Source: CAVQGZ01 sp964356295 (GTDB taxonomy: Bacteria > Actinomycetota > Actinomycetes > Jiangellales > Jiangellaceae). From it: 64,000 nt of DNA. Positions 16,982 through 24,735 of this stretch are shown here, piece after piece. The notes under the pieces were generated by a model. That model did no database searches. It was not told the DNA's origin and saw only the letters and a list, made by a program, of their open reading frames with translations. The stretch lies in contig CAYHHE010000001.1 in assembly GCA_964356295.1 (NCBI GenBank), positions 53,720-117,719 of the forward strand, given 5' to 3'. The position numbers and the translations under genes are program-made. Every line of letters begins with the position of its first letter. Positions within the stretch are counted from its first letter, which is position 1.

Positions 16982-17800
16982 GTGGCGATGGGGGCGCTGC
17001 TGGCCGGCGGCCGGCTGGCCCGGCGCACCGCGCGCACGGTAGGCCGGATCACCGCCCCTGTCGTCCGTGCCGCCGTCGACCCCCCGCTCGTGCCTTACCG
17101 ATGGCGTCCCATCCGCCGCCTCGAGCAGTGGGGCCAGGACTGGCGGGAGCGTCGGGGGCTGCTCGTCGAGGCCGGCGTCCGCGCTGGGAGCGAGGTCGCA
17201 TCCCGGACCGCGCAGGAGGTCCTCCCGCTGGTGGACCTGACCTCGGTCGTCCAGGTGGTGCTCGACCGGCTGGACCTCGACGCCATCGCCACCAGTGCCC
17301 TGGACGACCTCGACCTGGGCGCGGTGGTCGACCAGGTCATCGACGAGCTCGACGTGAGCGTCGTGCTCGATCAGGCGTTGGGCGAGGTGGACATCACCGA
17401 GCTCGTCGTCGAGCAGGTCGACCTGGGGGCAGTGGTCCAGGAGGCGCTGGACGCCGTCGACCTCACCGGTGTCGTGCTCACCCGCGTCGACCTGGGCCAG
17501 GTCGTGACCGCGGCGCTGGACCAGCTCGACCTGACGCAGATCGTGCAGCAGCGGGTCGACCTGACCGAGATCGCGGAGCAGGTGGTCGAGGACATCGACC
17601 TTCCCGACATCATCCAGGAGTCGACCGGGTCGATGGCCTCCGAGGCCGTGCGGGCGGCCCGGATGCAGAGCGTGGACGCCGATGACGCGGTCTCCCGACT
17701 GGCCGACCGGCTGCTGCTGCGGGTACGCAAGCGCAGCGCCAAGACCGACGCGGTCCTGGAGGCAGAGACCGAGGCGACGTCCGAGGACGGCTCGCGGTGA
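16982..17800 (+). CDS. Protein of tandem 13/10-residue repeats, function unknown
   Basis: I do not recognise a named family. The 272-residue protein has a basic, weakly hydrophobic N-terminus (LARRTARTVGRITAPVVRA) and a central array at residues 85-214. The array has eleven units of pattern D-(L/V/I)-x-x-(V/I)-(V/I)-...-L-D-x-(L/V): full units are 13 residues, and three shortened ones are 10. The C-terminus is charged. Regular hydrophobic spacing suggests a solenoid or amphipathic fold; no catalytic motif is visible. The start is GTG 16982 or ATG 16988. Its stop overlaps the start of the RDD membrane protein, so the two are translationally coupled and probably work together at the membrane. 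Confidence 0.75.
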   Translation: MAMGALLAGGRLARRTARTVGRITAPVVRAAVDPPLVPYRWRPIRRLEQWGQDWRERRGLLVEAGVRAGSEVASRTAQEVLPLVDLTSVVQVVLDRLDLDAIATSALDDLDLGAVVDQVIDELDVSVVLDQALGEVDITELVVEQVDLGAVVQEALDAVDLTGVVLTRVDLGQVVTAALDQLDLTQIVQQRVDLTEIAEQVVEDIDLPDIIQESTGSMASEAVRAARMQSVDADDAVSRLADRLLLRVRKRSAKTDAVLEAETEATSEDGSR

Positions 17801-18372
17801 CCCCCCGACCCGGGAACAGGGAGCCTGCGAACAGGGGGCCCGGGACCAGGGGCCTCGGGACCAGGGGCCTCGGGACCAGGGGTCTCGGGTGGGCCTCCAC
17901 CGTGCCGCTGGAGGCCCGGGCCTTCCAGGGGCACCGGGCCGGCATCGTCACCCGGGTGCTGGCCAACACCATCGACCTCGTCATCGTGACGCTGCTGCTC
18001 GGCGGGCTGTACCTCGGGTGGTCGGGACTGCGCTTCGTGCTGTCGCCGACCACGTTCAGCTTCCCGAGGGTGAGCTTCGGGCTCGTGCTGGTGGTGGGCG
18101 GGGCCCTGCTGTGGGCCAGCTTCGCGATCGCCTGGGCCACCACAGGACGAACCACCGGTGCGCGGATCCTGGGTATCCGGGTGGTCAACCACAAGGGCCA
18201 ACGGCTGCGGTGGAGTGGGGCGGCGGTCCGAGCGCTGTTCTGCGTGATGTTCCTGCCGGGCCTGTTCTGGGTGATCGTCAGCGGAGAGAACCGTTCGGTG
18301 CAGGACCTGGTGCTGCGGACGTCGGTGATCTACGACTGGACCAAGCGCCCGGCGGCGCCCGGGGAGAGGTGA
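17797..18372 (+). CDS. RDD-family membrane protein
   Basis: A small integral membrane protein of 191 residues. The RDD domain begins near residue 43 with GIVTRVLANTIDLVIVTLL (first helix with the Arg and Asp), followed by two further hydrophobic helices and the TGRTTGARILGIRVV loop typical of the family. RDD proteins are linked in some species to ion transport, but the role here is open. The first 30 residues are Gly/Arg-rich and encoded by a 15-bp tandem repeat. GTG at 17902 would give a start without it, but GTG at 17797 overlaps the previous stop (GTGA) and is preferred. The ABC gene follows after 46 bp. Confidence 0.78.
   Translation: MTPRPGNREPANRGPGTRGLGTRGLGTRGLGWASTVPLEARAFQGHRAGIVTRVLANTIDLVIVTLLLGGLYLGWSGLRFVLSPTTFSFPRVSFGLVLVVGGALLWASFAIAWATTGRTTGARILGIRVVNHKGQRLRWSGAAVRALFCVMFLPGLFWVIVSGENRSVQDLVLRTSVIYDWTKRPAAPGER
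17842..17886 (+). repeat. 15-bp tandem repeat in the RDD gene
   Basis: Three copies of GGGACCAGGGGCCTC (17842-17856, 17857-17871, 17872-17886, the last with one change) encode repeated Gly-Thr-Arg-Gly-Leu. Degenerate copies precede them from about 17815. Multiples of 15 bp preserve frame if the copy number slips. Confidence 0.85.
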
Positions 18373-18418
18373 CCTCAGACCCCATGACTGTCCTCCGCAT
18401 GGCGGCTACAAGTGGGGC

Positions 18419-19348
18419 ATGGCGGTCATCGAGGTCACCGACCTGCACAAGTCCTACGGGGACGTCCGCGCAGTCGACGGGGTGAGCTGGCAGATCCAGC
18501 TCAAGGAGGTCGTCGCCCTGCTCGGCCCCAACGGTGCCGGCAAGACCACCGCGGTCGAGGTGCTGGAGGGGTACCGGCATCGAGACAGCGGCGAGGTGTC
18601 CGTGCTCGGGTTCGACCCCGCCTCGGGCGGCCGGGCGTACCGCGAGCGCATCGGCATCGTGCTCCAGGAGGCAGGGTTCGAGGACCAGTTCACCGTTCGC
18701 GAGCTCGTCCGGCTGCAGGCCGGCCTCTACCCCCACCCTCGGCCGGTGGACGAGGTCGTCGACATGGTCGGCCTTGAGGAGAAGGCCGACGCCCGGGTCA
18801 AGACGCTGTCCGGAGGCCAGCGGCGCCGGCTCGACCTGGCGTTGGGGATCGTCGGTGATCCTGAGGTGCTTTTCCTGGACGAGCCCACCACCGGTTTCGA
18901 CCCGTCAGCCCGGCGGCGCGCCTGGGAGCTCGTCGACCGGTTGCGCGACCTCGGGACCACCATCCTGCTCACCACCCACTACATGGACGAGGCTGAGCAC
19001 CTGGCGGATCGGGTCGTCGTGCTGAACAAGGGAAAGGTCGTGGCCGAGGGGACGCCCGAGCATCTCGCGGCTCGTGCCGGGGCCGAGACGGTGGTGTCCT
19101 TCCGGCTGCCCGACGACGTGGACCCAGGCGCGTTGCCGCGACTCGGGACCGGTCTGGAGATGGTCGGGACGACGGTTCAGCTGCGCTCGGCGCATCCGAC
19201 CGCGGACGTGAACGCGTTGACCAGATGGGCGCTGGACCACAACGTCGAGCTCGCGGATCTGCTGCTCGCCCGGCCGAGCCTCGAGGACGTGTACCTCGAG
19301 CTCACCGACGGCCAGATCGCTCAGGAGCCGGAGGCGGTGGACCGGTGA
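18419..19348 (+). CDS. ABC transporter ATP-binding protein (DrrA/ABC-2 exporter type)
   Basis: Energises export through the adjacent permease. The 309-residue protein has Walker A GPNGAGKTT at 36-44, the signature LSGGQRRRLDLAL near 130, Walker B EVLFLDEPTTGFD near 145 and the switch His in LTTHYMDEAE. A C-terminal extension of about 80 residues, as in DrrA-like ATPases, ends the protein. The ATG follows a 46-bp spacer after the RDD gene. The 3' end overlaps the permease GTG (GTGA), so the two are coupled. The substrate is unknown; this subfamily commonly exports lipids, antibiotics or cell-envelope compounds. Confidence 0.9.
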   Translation: MAVIEVTDLHKSYGDVRAVDGVSWQIQLKEVVALLGPNGAGKTTAVEVLEGYRHRDSGEVSVLGFDPASGGRAYRERIGIVLQEAGFEDQFTVRELVRLQAGLYPHPRPVDEVVDMVGLEEKADARVKTLSGGQRRRLDLALGIVGDPEVLFLDEPTTGFDPSARRRAWELVDRLRDLGTTILLTTHYMDEAEHLADRVVVLNKGKVVAEGTPEHLAARAGAETVVSFRLPDDVDPGALPRLGTGLEMVGTTVQLRSAHPTADVNALTRWALDHNVELADLLLARPSLEDVYLELTDGQIAQEPEAVDR

Positions 19349-21048
19349 CCCTGACCCAGCCGGCGCCAACCACAGCGGCCGTACCGACGGTGCCAGCTCG
19401 GGGGATGCTGCTGCGGCAGACCCGACACGAGCTGGTCGGCTTGGTCCGCACGCCGGTGCTGTTGTTCTTCGCGCTGCTCTTCCCGCTGGCGTTCTTCGTG
19501 ATTCTCTCCTCGCTGCTGGGCAACGAGACCCTCGACTTTCGCAGCGGAGTGCGGTTGGCGCAGTTCTTGGCACCGGCATTCGCGTCGTTCGGCATCGCGA
19601 TGGCCACCCTGTCGGTGATGGCCATCGGCTTCGCCGAGATCCGGTTCAACGGTGTGCTCAAGCGGTTGACCGGCAGCCCGCTACCCCGGTGGGTGCTGCT
19701 GGGCGGTCGGATGAGCGCCGGGACGCTGCTGGCCATCGGCGCCACCGTGCTGCTGCTCGCCGTCGGCGTTGTCCTCTACGACGTGCAGATCCTCTGGGAG
19801 CGCATGCCGGGGTTCGCCGTGACCGTCCTTGTCGCAGCCGTCTCGTTCTGCGCCATCGGGTTGGCCATCGCCGCGCTCGCGCCGTCGTTCCAGGCCGCCA
19901 TCGCGATCGCCAACGGAGTGGTGATCCCGCTGGCCTTCCTGTCCGACCTGTTCGTGATCGGCGAGCTGCCCGGCTGGCTGGATGCGGTGGGCTGGGCGTT
20001 CCCGCTCAAGCATCTGGTGAACGCGCTCGGCGACGGCCTGAACCCCTTCCTGGACACCTCTGGGTTCTACCTCGACCACCTGGCTGCGATCGCCGCCTGG
20101 GGAGTGGCCGGTGCGGTGGTCGCCTCGTGGGCGATCCGGCGAGACGCCGTCCGAGCGGAGCGGGGGACTCGCGTCCGGCATCCGGCCGGTGCCGGTGGCA
20201 CCTCGCGTGCTGCTGCACGCCAGGCAGGCCGGGACGCCGTGCCGCGTCGACACGGGCGACCGGCGGCCGCGGCGCTGATCCTGGACCAGGTGCGCCACGC
20301 CAACACGCTGCAGTGGAGGGACTGGAGCTCGCCGTTCTTCGGCATCGCCTTCCCGGTCCTGCTCGTCCTTCTCTTCCCCACGATTATCGGCGGAGCGGAC
20401 CCCTCGATCCGTCTCGAGGTGGCACAGACGATCGCGGCGACCATGACCGTCTACGGCACCGCGGTCATCGCCTACGTCAACATGCCCCAGGGGCTGGCCG
20501 AGGCCAGGGAGGCGAACGTGCTCAAGCGGTGGGCAGGGTCACCGCTTCCGAGCTGGGCGCTGTTCACCGGCCACGCCGTGTCGTCGACCCTGCTCGCCCT
20601 GCTGGTGATGGTGGCCTCGTACGCCCTGGCGGTGTCCGTCTACGGGATCGTCGTCCCCCCGTCCTGGCCCAGCGCCGTGGTGGTGCTGGTGGTCAGCGCG
20701 CTGAGTTTCGCGGCCCTCGGGATGGCCGTCGTCTCGGTGGTCCGCGGGACCCAGTCGGCCCTGGCCGTCTGCCTCGGCAGCCTGATCACCCTGTCGTTCG
20801 TCAGCGACATCTTCCTCTTCGGGGTGGACTTCCCGCCCTGGCTGGATGCGTTGGCCTGGACGTTCCCGCTGCGTCACGCGGTGAACGCCTTCGGTGACGC
20901 GATGGCGGCCGACGCCTCGGGTGTCGTCCTCGGGCTGGACCACCTGGCGGTGATCGCCGCCTGGGGTGTCGCCGGGCTGCTGGTGGTGCTGACCCGCTTC
21001 AACGCCGAGCCCGTCCACTTCGGGCGTCGTGCTTCGCGGGGGGCGTGA
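19345..21048 (+). CDS. ABC-2 type permease, two permease modules fused in one chain
   Basis: Membrane part of the exporter with the preceding ATPase. At 567 residues it is about twice the usual ABC-2 permease. Module 1 (about 20-260) and module 2 (about 315-560) each have six hydrophobic helices. They repeat the same landmarks: LKRLTGSPLPRWVL versus LKRWAGSPLPSWAL, FLSDLFVIGELPGWLDAVGWAFPLKHLVNA versus FVSDIFLFGVDFPPWLDALA followed by WTFPLRHAVNA. A hydrophilic Arg-rich linker (about 268-310) joins them. The duplication supplies both half-permeases from one gene, so only ATPase dimerisation is needed. GTG at 19345 overlaps the ATPase stop. Confidence 0.88.
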   Translation: MTLTQPAPTTAAVPTVPARGMLLRQTRHELVGLVRTPVLLFFALLFPLAFFVILSSLLGNETLDFRSGVRLAQFLAPAFASFGIAMATLSVMAIGFAEIRFNGVLKRLTGSPLPRWVLLGGRMSAGTLLAIGATVLLLAVGVVLYDVQILWERMPGFAVTVLVAAVSFCAIGLAIAALAPSFQAAIAIANGVVIPLAFLSDLFVIGELPGWLDAVGWAFPLKHLVNALGDGLNPFLDTSGFYLDHLAAIAAWGVAGAVVASWAIRRDAVRAERGTRVRHPAGAGGTSRAAARQAGRDAVPRRHGRPAAAALILDQVRHANTLQWRDWSSPFFGIAFPVLLVLLFPTIIGGADPSIRLEVAQTIAATMTVYGTAVIAYVNMPQGLAEAREANVLKRWAGSPLPSWALFTGHAVSSTLLALLVMVASYALAVSVYGIVVPPSWPSAVVVLVVSALSFAALGMAVVSVVRGTQSALAVCLGSLITLSFVSDIFLFGVDFPPWLDALAWTFPLRHAVNAFGDAMAADASGVVLGLDHLAVIAAWGVAGLLVVLTRFNAEPVHFGRRASRGA

Positions 21049-21094
21049 CGCCTCGCCGCAGGTGCCGGGTCCCGCGCAGGTGCCGTCACCGCGT

Positions 21095-21116
21095 CAGGCA
21101 CCCACGTGGGTACCTG
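21095..21116. terminator. Palindrome between convergent genes
   Basis: ACCCACGTGGGT (21100-21111) is a perfect 12-bp palindrome and extends to a 22-bp palindrome with one mismatched pair at 21095-21116. It lies in the 74 bp between the permease stop and the ppa stop, so a bidirectional terminator is likely. There is no T-tract. Confidence 0.4.
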
Positions 21117-21122
21117 GCGTGA

Positions 21123-21656
21123 TCAGTGGGGGCTCGTCGGGTCGCTGGGTGGGTGCTCGGCCAGGCGCTGCTCCTCGCGTTCGTAGGACCTTCGGATCTC
21201 CGCCTCCGCTGCCGAGCGGCCCACCCAGATCGCCCCCTCCACCGACTTGCCCGGCTCGAGCTCCTTGTAGACCTCGAAGAAGTGCTGGATCTCGAGCCGG
21301 TCGAAGTCCGGGACGTGGTGGATGTCGCGCACGTGCTCCACCCGCGGATCGTCCACCGGCACGCAGAGGACCTTGTCGTCCCCGCCCTTCTCGTCCTGCA
21401 TCCGGAACATCCCGATGGCCCGGCAGCGGATGAGGCAGCCGGGGAACGTGGGCTCGTCCAGCAGCACCAGGGCGTCGAGCGGGTCCTCGTCCTCCCCGAG
21501 CGTCCCGTCGATGAAGCCGTAGTCGTGCGGGTAGCGGGTCGAGGTGAACAGCCGCCTGTCGAGCTTGATCCGGCCGGTGTGGTGATCGACCTCGTACTTG
21601 TTCCGGCTGCCGGCGGGGATCTCGATGGTGACGTCGAACTCCATCGTCTCGGCCAT
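21123..21656 (-). CDS. ppa: Inorganic pyrophosphatase
   Basis: Hydrolyses pyrophosphate to two phosphates in the cytoplasm, pulling biosynthetic reactions forward. The 177-residue family I enzyme shows EIPAGSRNKYEVD near 14-26, YGFIDGTLGEDEDPLDALVL near 51-70 with the metal-binding aspartates, and DDPRV and DIHHV further on. ATG at 21656 (reading MAETMEFDV) matches the usual N-terminus and has GAGAGG upstream; the open frame extends further upstream without family similarity. The acidic/charged C-terminal tail is slightly longer than in many homologues. It is divergent from the metalloprotease gene by 81 bp, the conserved actinobacterial arrangement near tilS-hpt-ftsH. Confidence 0.95.
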   Translation of the reverse strand: MAETMEFDVTIEIPAGSRNKYEVDHHTGRIKLDRRLFTSTRYPHDYGFIDGTLGEDEDPLDALVLLDEPTFPGCLIRCRAIGMFRMQDEKGGDDKVLCVPVDDPRVEHVRDIHHVPDFDRLEIQHFFEVYKELEPGKSVEGAIWVGRSAAEAEIRRSYEREEQRLAEHPPSDPTSPH

Positions 21657-21737
21657 GGGGCCCCTCTCATGCGTGGCCGACCTCTTGGCCGGCATCCCAG
21701 TCGGCACAGTCTGGCGCACGCACGTACGGTTGGCGGC

Positions 21738-22841
21738 GTGACCTCAGAGGTGGCCCAGGACGGCCCTCGCACGGTGCCGGACGGCTCGGCGATGGTCGAC
21801 TGGCGCCTCGCGGTCGCCACCGCCCGACGCATCGCGGGCCCCGGTCCGCGGCTGAGCGAGCAGGAGACCGCGGGAACGGTCGCCGACCTGCGCCGCCTTG
21901 CCGATCGGGCGCAGGTGTACGTCGCCGACCACACCGGGCTGCAGGCTCCGCCGGAAACCGCCCCCGTCGTGGTCGTGGACCGAGCCGGCTGGGCGCAGGC
22001 CAACGCCGACGCCTTCCGGGTGCTGCTCGGCCCGGTGATGGACCGGCTGCGCAGCAAACGCGGGGCTCGTGGGGCCTTCGACATCATCGGGTCCCGGATC
22101 ACCGGCGTGGAGCTCGGACTCATGCTGGGCTTCCTGGCCAGCAAGGTGCTCGGCCAGTACGACCCGTTCCTGCGCGACGCGGACGCCGTGGAGCAGGGTC
22201 GGCTGCTGCTGGTGGCACCCAACATCGTGGAGGTGGAGCGGCACCTCGGCGTGGTGCCGGAGGACTTCAGGCTCTGGGTGTGCCTGCACGAGGAGACCCA
22301 CCGCGTGCAGTTCGGTGCGGTGCCTTGGATGCGTGACCACATGCGCAGCGAGATCGAGCAGGTCATCGGCTCCACACCGATCGAGCTCGGTGACGTTCTC
22401 GGGCGGCTCGTGCAGGTCGCGAGGGGTGCGGTGGACGCTGCTCGGGCGAGTGACCACGCGCCGTCGCTGCTGGACATCGTTTCGACCCCGGAGCAGAAGG
22501 CGGTCGTGGACCGGCTCGCGGCGGTGATGTCGCTGCTGGAAGGCCACGCCGACGTGGTGATGGACGACGTGGGACCCGACGTGGTGCCGACCGTGGCGAC
22601 CATCCGGACCCGGTTCCAGCAGCGGCGGGACAGCGCCATCGGGTTGAGCCGGGTGATGCGCCGATTGCTCGGGCTGGAGGCCAAGATGCGCCAGTACCGC
22701 GAGGGAGCCGCCTTCGTCCGCGGCGTGCAGAACCAGGTCGGCATGGACGGGTTCAACGCGGTGTGGACCAGCGCAGCGATGCTGCCGTCGCCCGAGGAGA
22801 TCGCCGACCCGGGCTCCTGGGTCGCTCGCGTCCACGGCTGA
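21738..22841 (+). CDS. DUF2342 zinc-dependent metalloprotease-like protein (F420-biosynthesis-associated family)
   Basis: A 367-residue protein of the actinobacterial DUF2342 family, often named coenzyme F420 biosynthesis-associated or zinc-dependent metalloprotease; its biochemical role is not established. The zincin motif HEETH is at 184-188 (LHEETHRVQF). A later EGHADVV segment near 271 offers the likely third ligand Glu, as in gluzincin-like enzymes. There is no signal peptide or membrane helix. GTG at 21738 is the start nearest the divergent spacer. tilS follows after 5 bp, which is the standard order (metalloprotease-tilS-hpt-ftsH), so the family call is strong even though function is unknown. 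Confidence 0.85.
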   Translation: MTSEVAQDGPRTVPDGSAMVDWRLAVATARRIAGPGPRLSEQETAGTVADLRRLADRAQVYVADHTGLQAPPETAPVVVVDRAGWAQANADAFRVLLGPVMDRLRSKRGARGAFDIIGSRITGVELGLMLGFLASKVLGQYDPFLRDADAVEQGRLLLVAPNIVEVERHLGVVPEDFRLWVCLHEETHRVQFGAVPWMRDHMRSEIEQVIGSTPIELGDVLGRLVQVARGAVDAARASDHAPSLLDIVSTPEQKAVVDRLAAVMSLLEGHADVVMDDVGPDVVPTVATIRTRFQQRRDSAIGLSRVMRRLLGLEAKMRQYREGAAFVRGVQNQVGMDGFNAVWTSAAMLPSPEEIADPGSWVARVHG

Positions 22842-22846
22842 GGCGA

Positions 22847-23878
22847 GTGGGGCCCGCTCCGTCCGTCGCGGCCTGCCGATCGGCGGTGCGTGACTGCCTG
22901 GCCGACATTGCTGGTGAGGCCGACCGACCCGTCGTCCTGGTAGCCGTCTCCGGGGGACCGGACTCCCTGGCGCTGCTTCATGCTGCGTGCTTCGTCGGCC
23001 CCCGGGCGGGGGTGCACGTCGGCGCCGTGACCGTGGACCACGGCCTGCAGGAGGGATCGCTCGGACGGGCCCGTGACGTTGCAGCGGCGGCATCGCGGCT
23101 GGGCGCGACGCCGGTCAGCATCTGGCACGTTCAGGTTGGCACCCAGGGTGGACCGGAGGCAGCGGCCCGTGCAGCCCGGCGCGCCGCCCTGGAGGCAGCG
23201 GCCAGGGCCGCCGGTGCCCGGGCGGTGCTGCTGGCCCACACACGTGACGACCAGGCCGAGACCGTGCTGCTGGGGCTCGCGCGTGGGTCCGGCGCCCGCT
23301 CGCTGTCCGGGATGGCACCCCGGGCAGGCCTGATGCGACGCCCGTTGCTCCACCTGCCCCGTCGCATCGTCGTCGAGGCCGCTCGGGCCGAGGCGGCGTC
23401 GGTCTGGGACGACCCGCACAACGTCGACCCGAGGTACGCGCGGGCCCGGGTCCGCGCCCGCGTGCTGCCGGTGCTGGAGCTAGAGCTGGGGCCGGGGGTC
23501 GCGGCTGCTCTGGCGCGCACGGCCGACCTGCTGCGGGCCGACGCGGACGCCCTCGACGACTGGGCGGCGCGGGAGGCTGCGACGCACATCGGCCCGGACG
23601 GGGCGCTCGACGTCGTGGGTCTGGATGCGCTGCCGGAGGCGGTACGCACCCGGGTGCTGCGTACCGCGGCGCTCGCCGCCGGCGCGCCGGCCTCCGACCT
23701 CACCGCTGGGCACGTCACGGCACTCGACCGGCTCGTCCGGGACGCCCCCTCCGGCGCGACGATCGACCTGCCGGGGGCGGTTCGCGCGGTCCGCCACGGA
23801 TCTGCGCTGTACCTGACTCCCCGCGCCTCCCGGGCTGCGGGCGCAGCCCCCCAAGTCGATCCCGGGGGCACGTCCTGA
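22847..23878 (+). CDS. tilS: tRNA(Ile)-lysidine synthetase
   Basis: Converts C34 of the CAU-anticodon tRNA-Ile to lysidine with ATP and lysine, so the tRNA reads AUA. The 343-residue protein has the PP-loop SGGPDS at 35-40, the family stretch VTVDHGLQ near 60-67, LLAHTRDDQAETVLLGLARGSG near 125-146 and RRPLLHLPR near 165. The C-terminal part follows the actinobacterial TilS layout. GTG at 22847 gives a normal N-terminus, 5 bp after the metalloprotease stop. It is essential in most bacteria. hpt lies 164 bp downstream. Confidence 0.93.
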   Translation: MGPAPSVAACRSAVRDCLADIAGEADRPVVLVAVSGGPDSLALLHAACFVGPRAGVHVGAVTVDHGLQEGSLGRARDVAAAASRLGATPVSIWHVQVGTQGGPEAAARAARRAALEAAARAAGARAVLLAHTRDDQAETVLLGLARGSGARSLSGMAPRAGLMRRPLLHLPRRIVVEAARAEAASVWDDPHNVDPRYARARVRARVLPVLELELGPGVAAALARTADLLRADADALDDWAAREAATHIGPDGALDVVGLDALPEAVRTRVLRTAALAAGAPASDLTAGHVTALDRLVRDAPSGATIDLPGAVRAVRHGSALYLTPRASRAAGAAPQVDPGGTS

Positions 23879-24042
23879 CTCCCGCGCACCATCCGTCGGG
23901 TGCGCGTGAGCACCACATAGTGGTCGTACGGGCGTCCGCGGAGGTCGCATACCCGCAGGTCGCGGTGATCATGGGAGGCACTTTGTGTGTGCACAGCGAC
24001 AGCGACAGCACCCGGAACATCCGGGCGTGGCAGGCTGGCAGC

Positions 24043-24594
24043 GTGGACGCCGCCGACGTCGAGACCGACCTGAGCGAGGTGCTGCTGAGCGAGGAGCAGA
24101 TCCAGCAGCGCGTCCTCGAGCTCGCCGGTGACATCGAGCGGGACTACGCCGGACGCGAGGTGCTGCTCGTCGGCGTGCTCAAAGGCGCGGCGATGGTGAT
24201 GGCCGACCTGGCCCGGGCTTTCCACGGCCACGTCGGCATGGACTGGATGGCCGTGTCCTCCTACGGCTCGGGAACCAAGTCCAGCGGGGTGGTGCGGATC
24301 CTGAAGGACCTCGACACCGACATCACCGGCCGCGACGTCCTGGTCGTCGAGGACATCGTCGACACCGGCCTCACCCTGTCCTGGCTGATGAGCAACCTGC
24401 GCTCGCGCCAACCCGCCTCACTGGAGATCGTGACGATGCTGCGCAAGCCTGACAGCATCCGCAGCCCGCTCGAGATCCGCTACGTCGGCTTCGACATCCC
24501 CAGCGACTTCGTCGTCGGGTACGGCCTGGACTTCGCCGAGCGTTACCGCAACCTGCGCTGCGTGGGCACGCTGCGGCCGCAGGTCTACCGGTGA
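24043..24594 (+). CDS. hpt: Hypoxanthine phosphoribosyltransferase
   Basis: Salvages hypoxanthine and guanine to IMP and GMP using PRPP. The 183-residue reading has LVGVLKGAAMVMADLAR near 43-59 and the PRPP motif VLVVEDIVDTGLTLS near 100-114. SYGSGTKSSG forms the flexible loop and VGYGLDFAERYRNL the C-terminal nucleobase region. GTG at 24043 (reading MDAADVETDLSEV) gives the usual length; the frame is open further upstream to a GTG at 23920, but that extension is unlike the family. The 164 bp between tilS and hpt holds no other gene and may carry a promoter. ftsH follows after 141 bp. Confidence 0.92.
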   Translation: MDAADVETDLSEVLLSEEQIQQRVLELAGDIERDYAGREVLLVGVLKGAAMVMADLARAFHGHVGMDWMAVSSYGSGTKSSGVVRILKDLDTDITGRDVLVVEDIVDTGLTLSWLMSNLRSRQPASLEIVTMLRKPDSIRSPLEIRYVGFDIPSDFVVGYGLDFAERYRNLRCVGTLRPQVYR

Positions 24595-24735
24595 GCTTCC
24601 CCCCGGGCGGAACTGTGCAGGCCCTCGAGTCGTTGGACAGGTAGATTGTCGTCACGGCGGACGACACGGCCCGCCGTGCACCGCCACACCCGACCGAGCA
24701 CGGAAGGACCGGGGGGCCCTACCGGCCCATCATCG
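24595..24735. promoter_or_regulatory. Spacer upstream of ftsH
   Basis: 141 bp without a gene. A TAGATT hexamer at 24642-24647 could be a -10 element, but no good -35 lies 16-18 bp upstream. I see no riboswitch-like or operator symmetry. Confidence 0.25.

Noticed and set aside
24646..24735. Longer FtsH starting at 24646
   Set aside because: The extra 30 residues are polar and unlike FtsH; ATG at 24736 precedes the first membrane helix at the usual distance.
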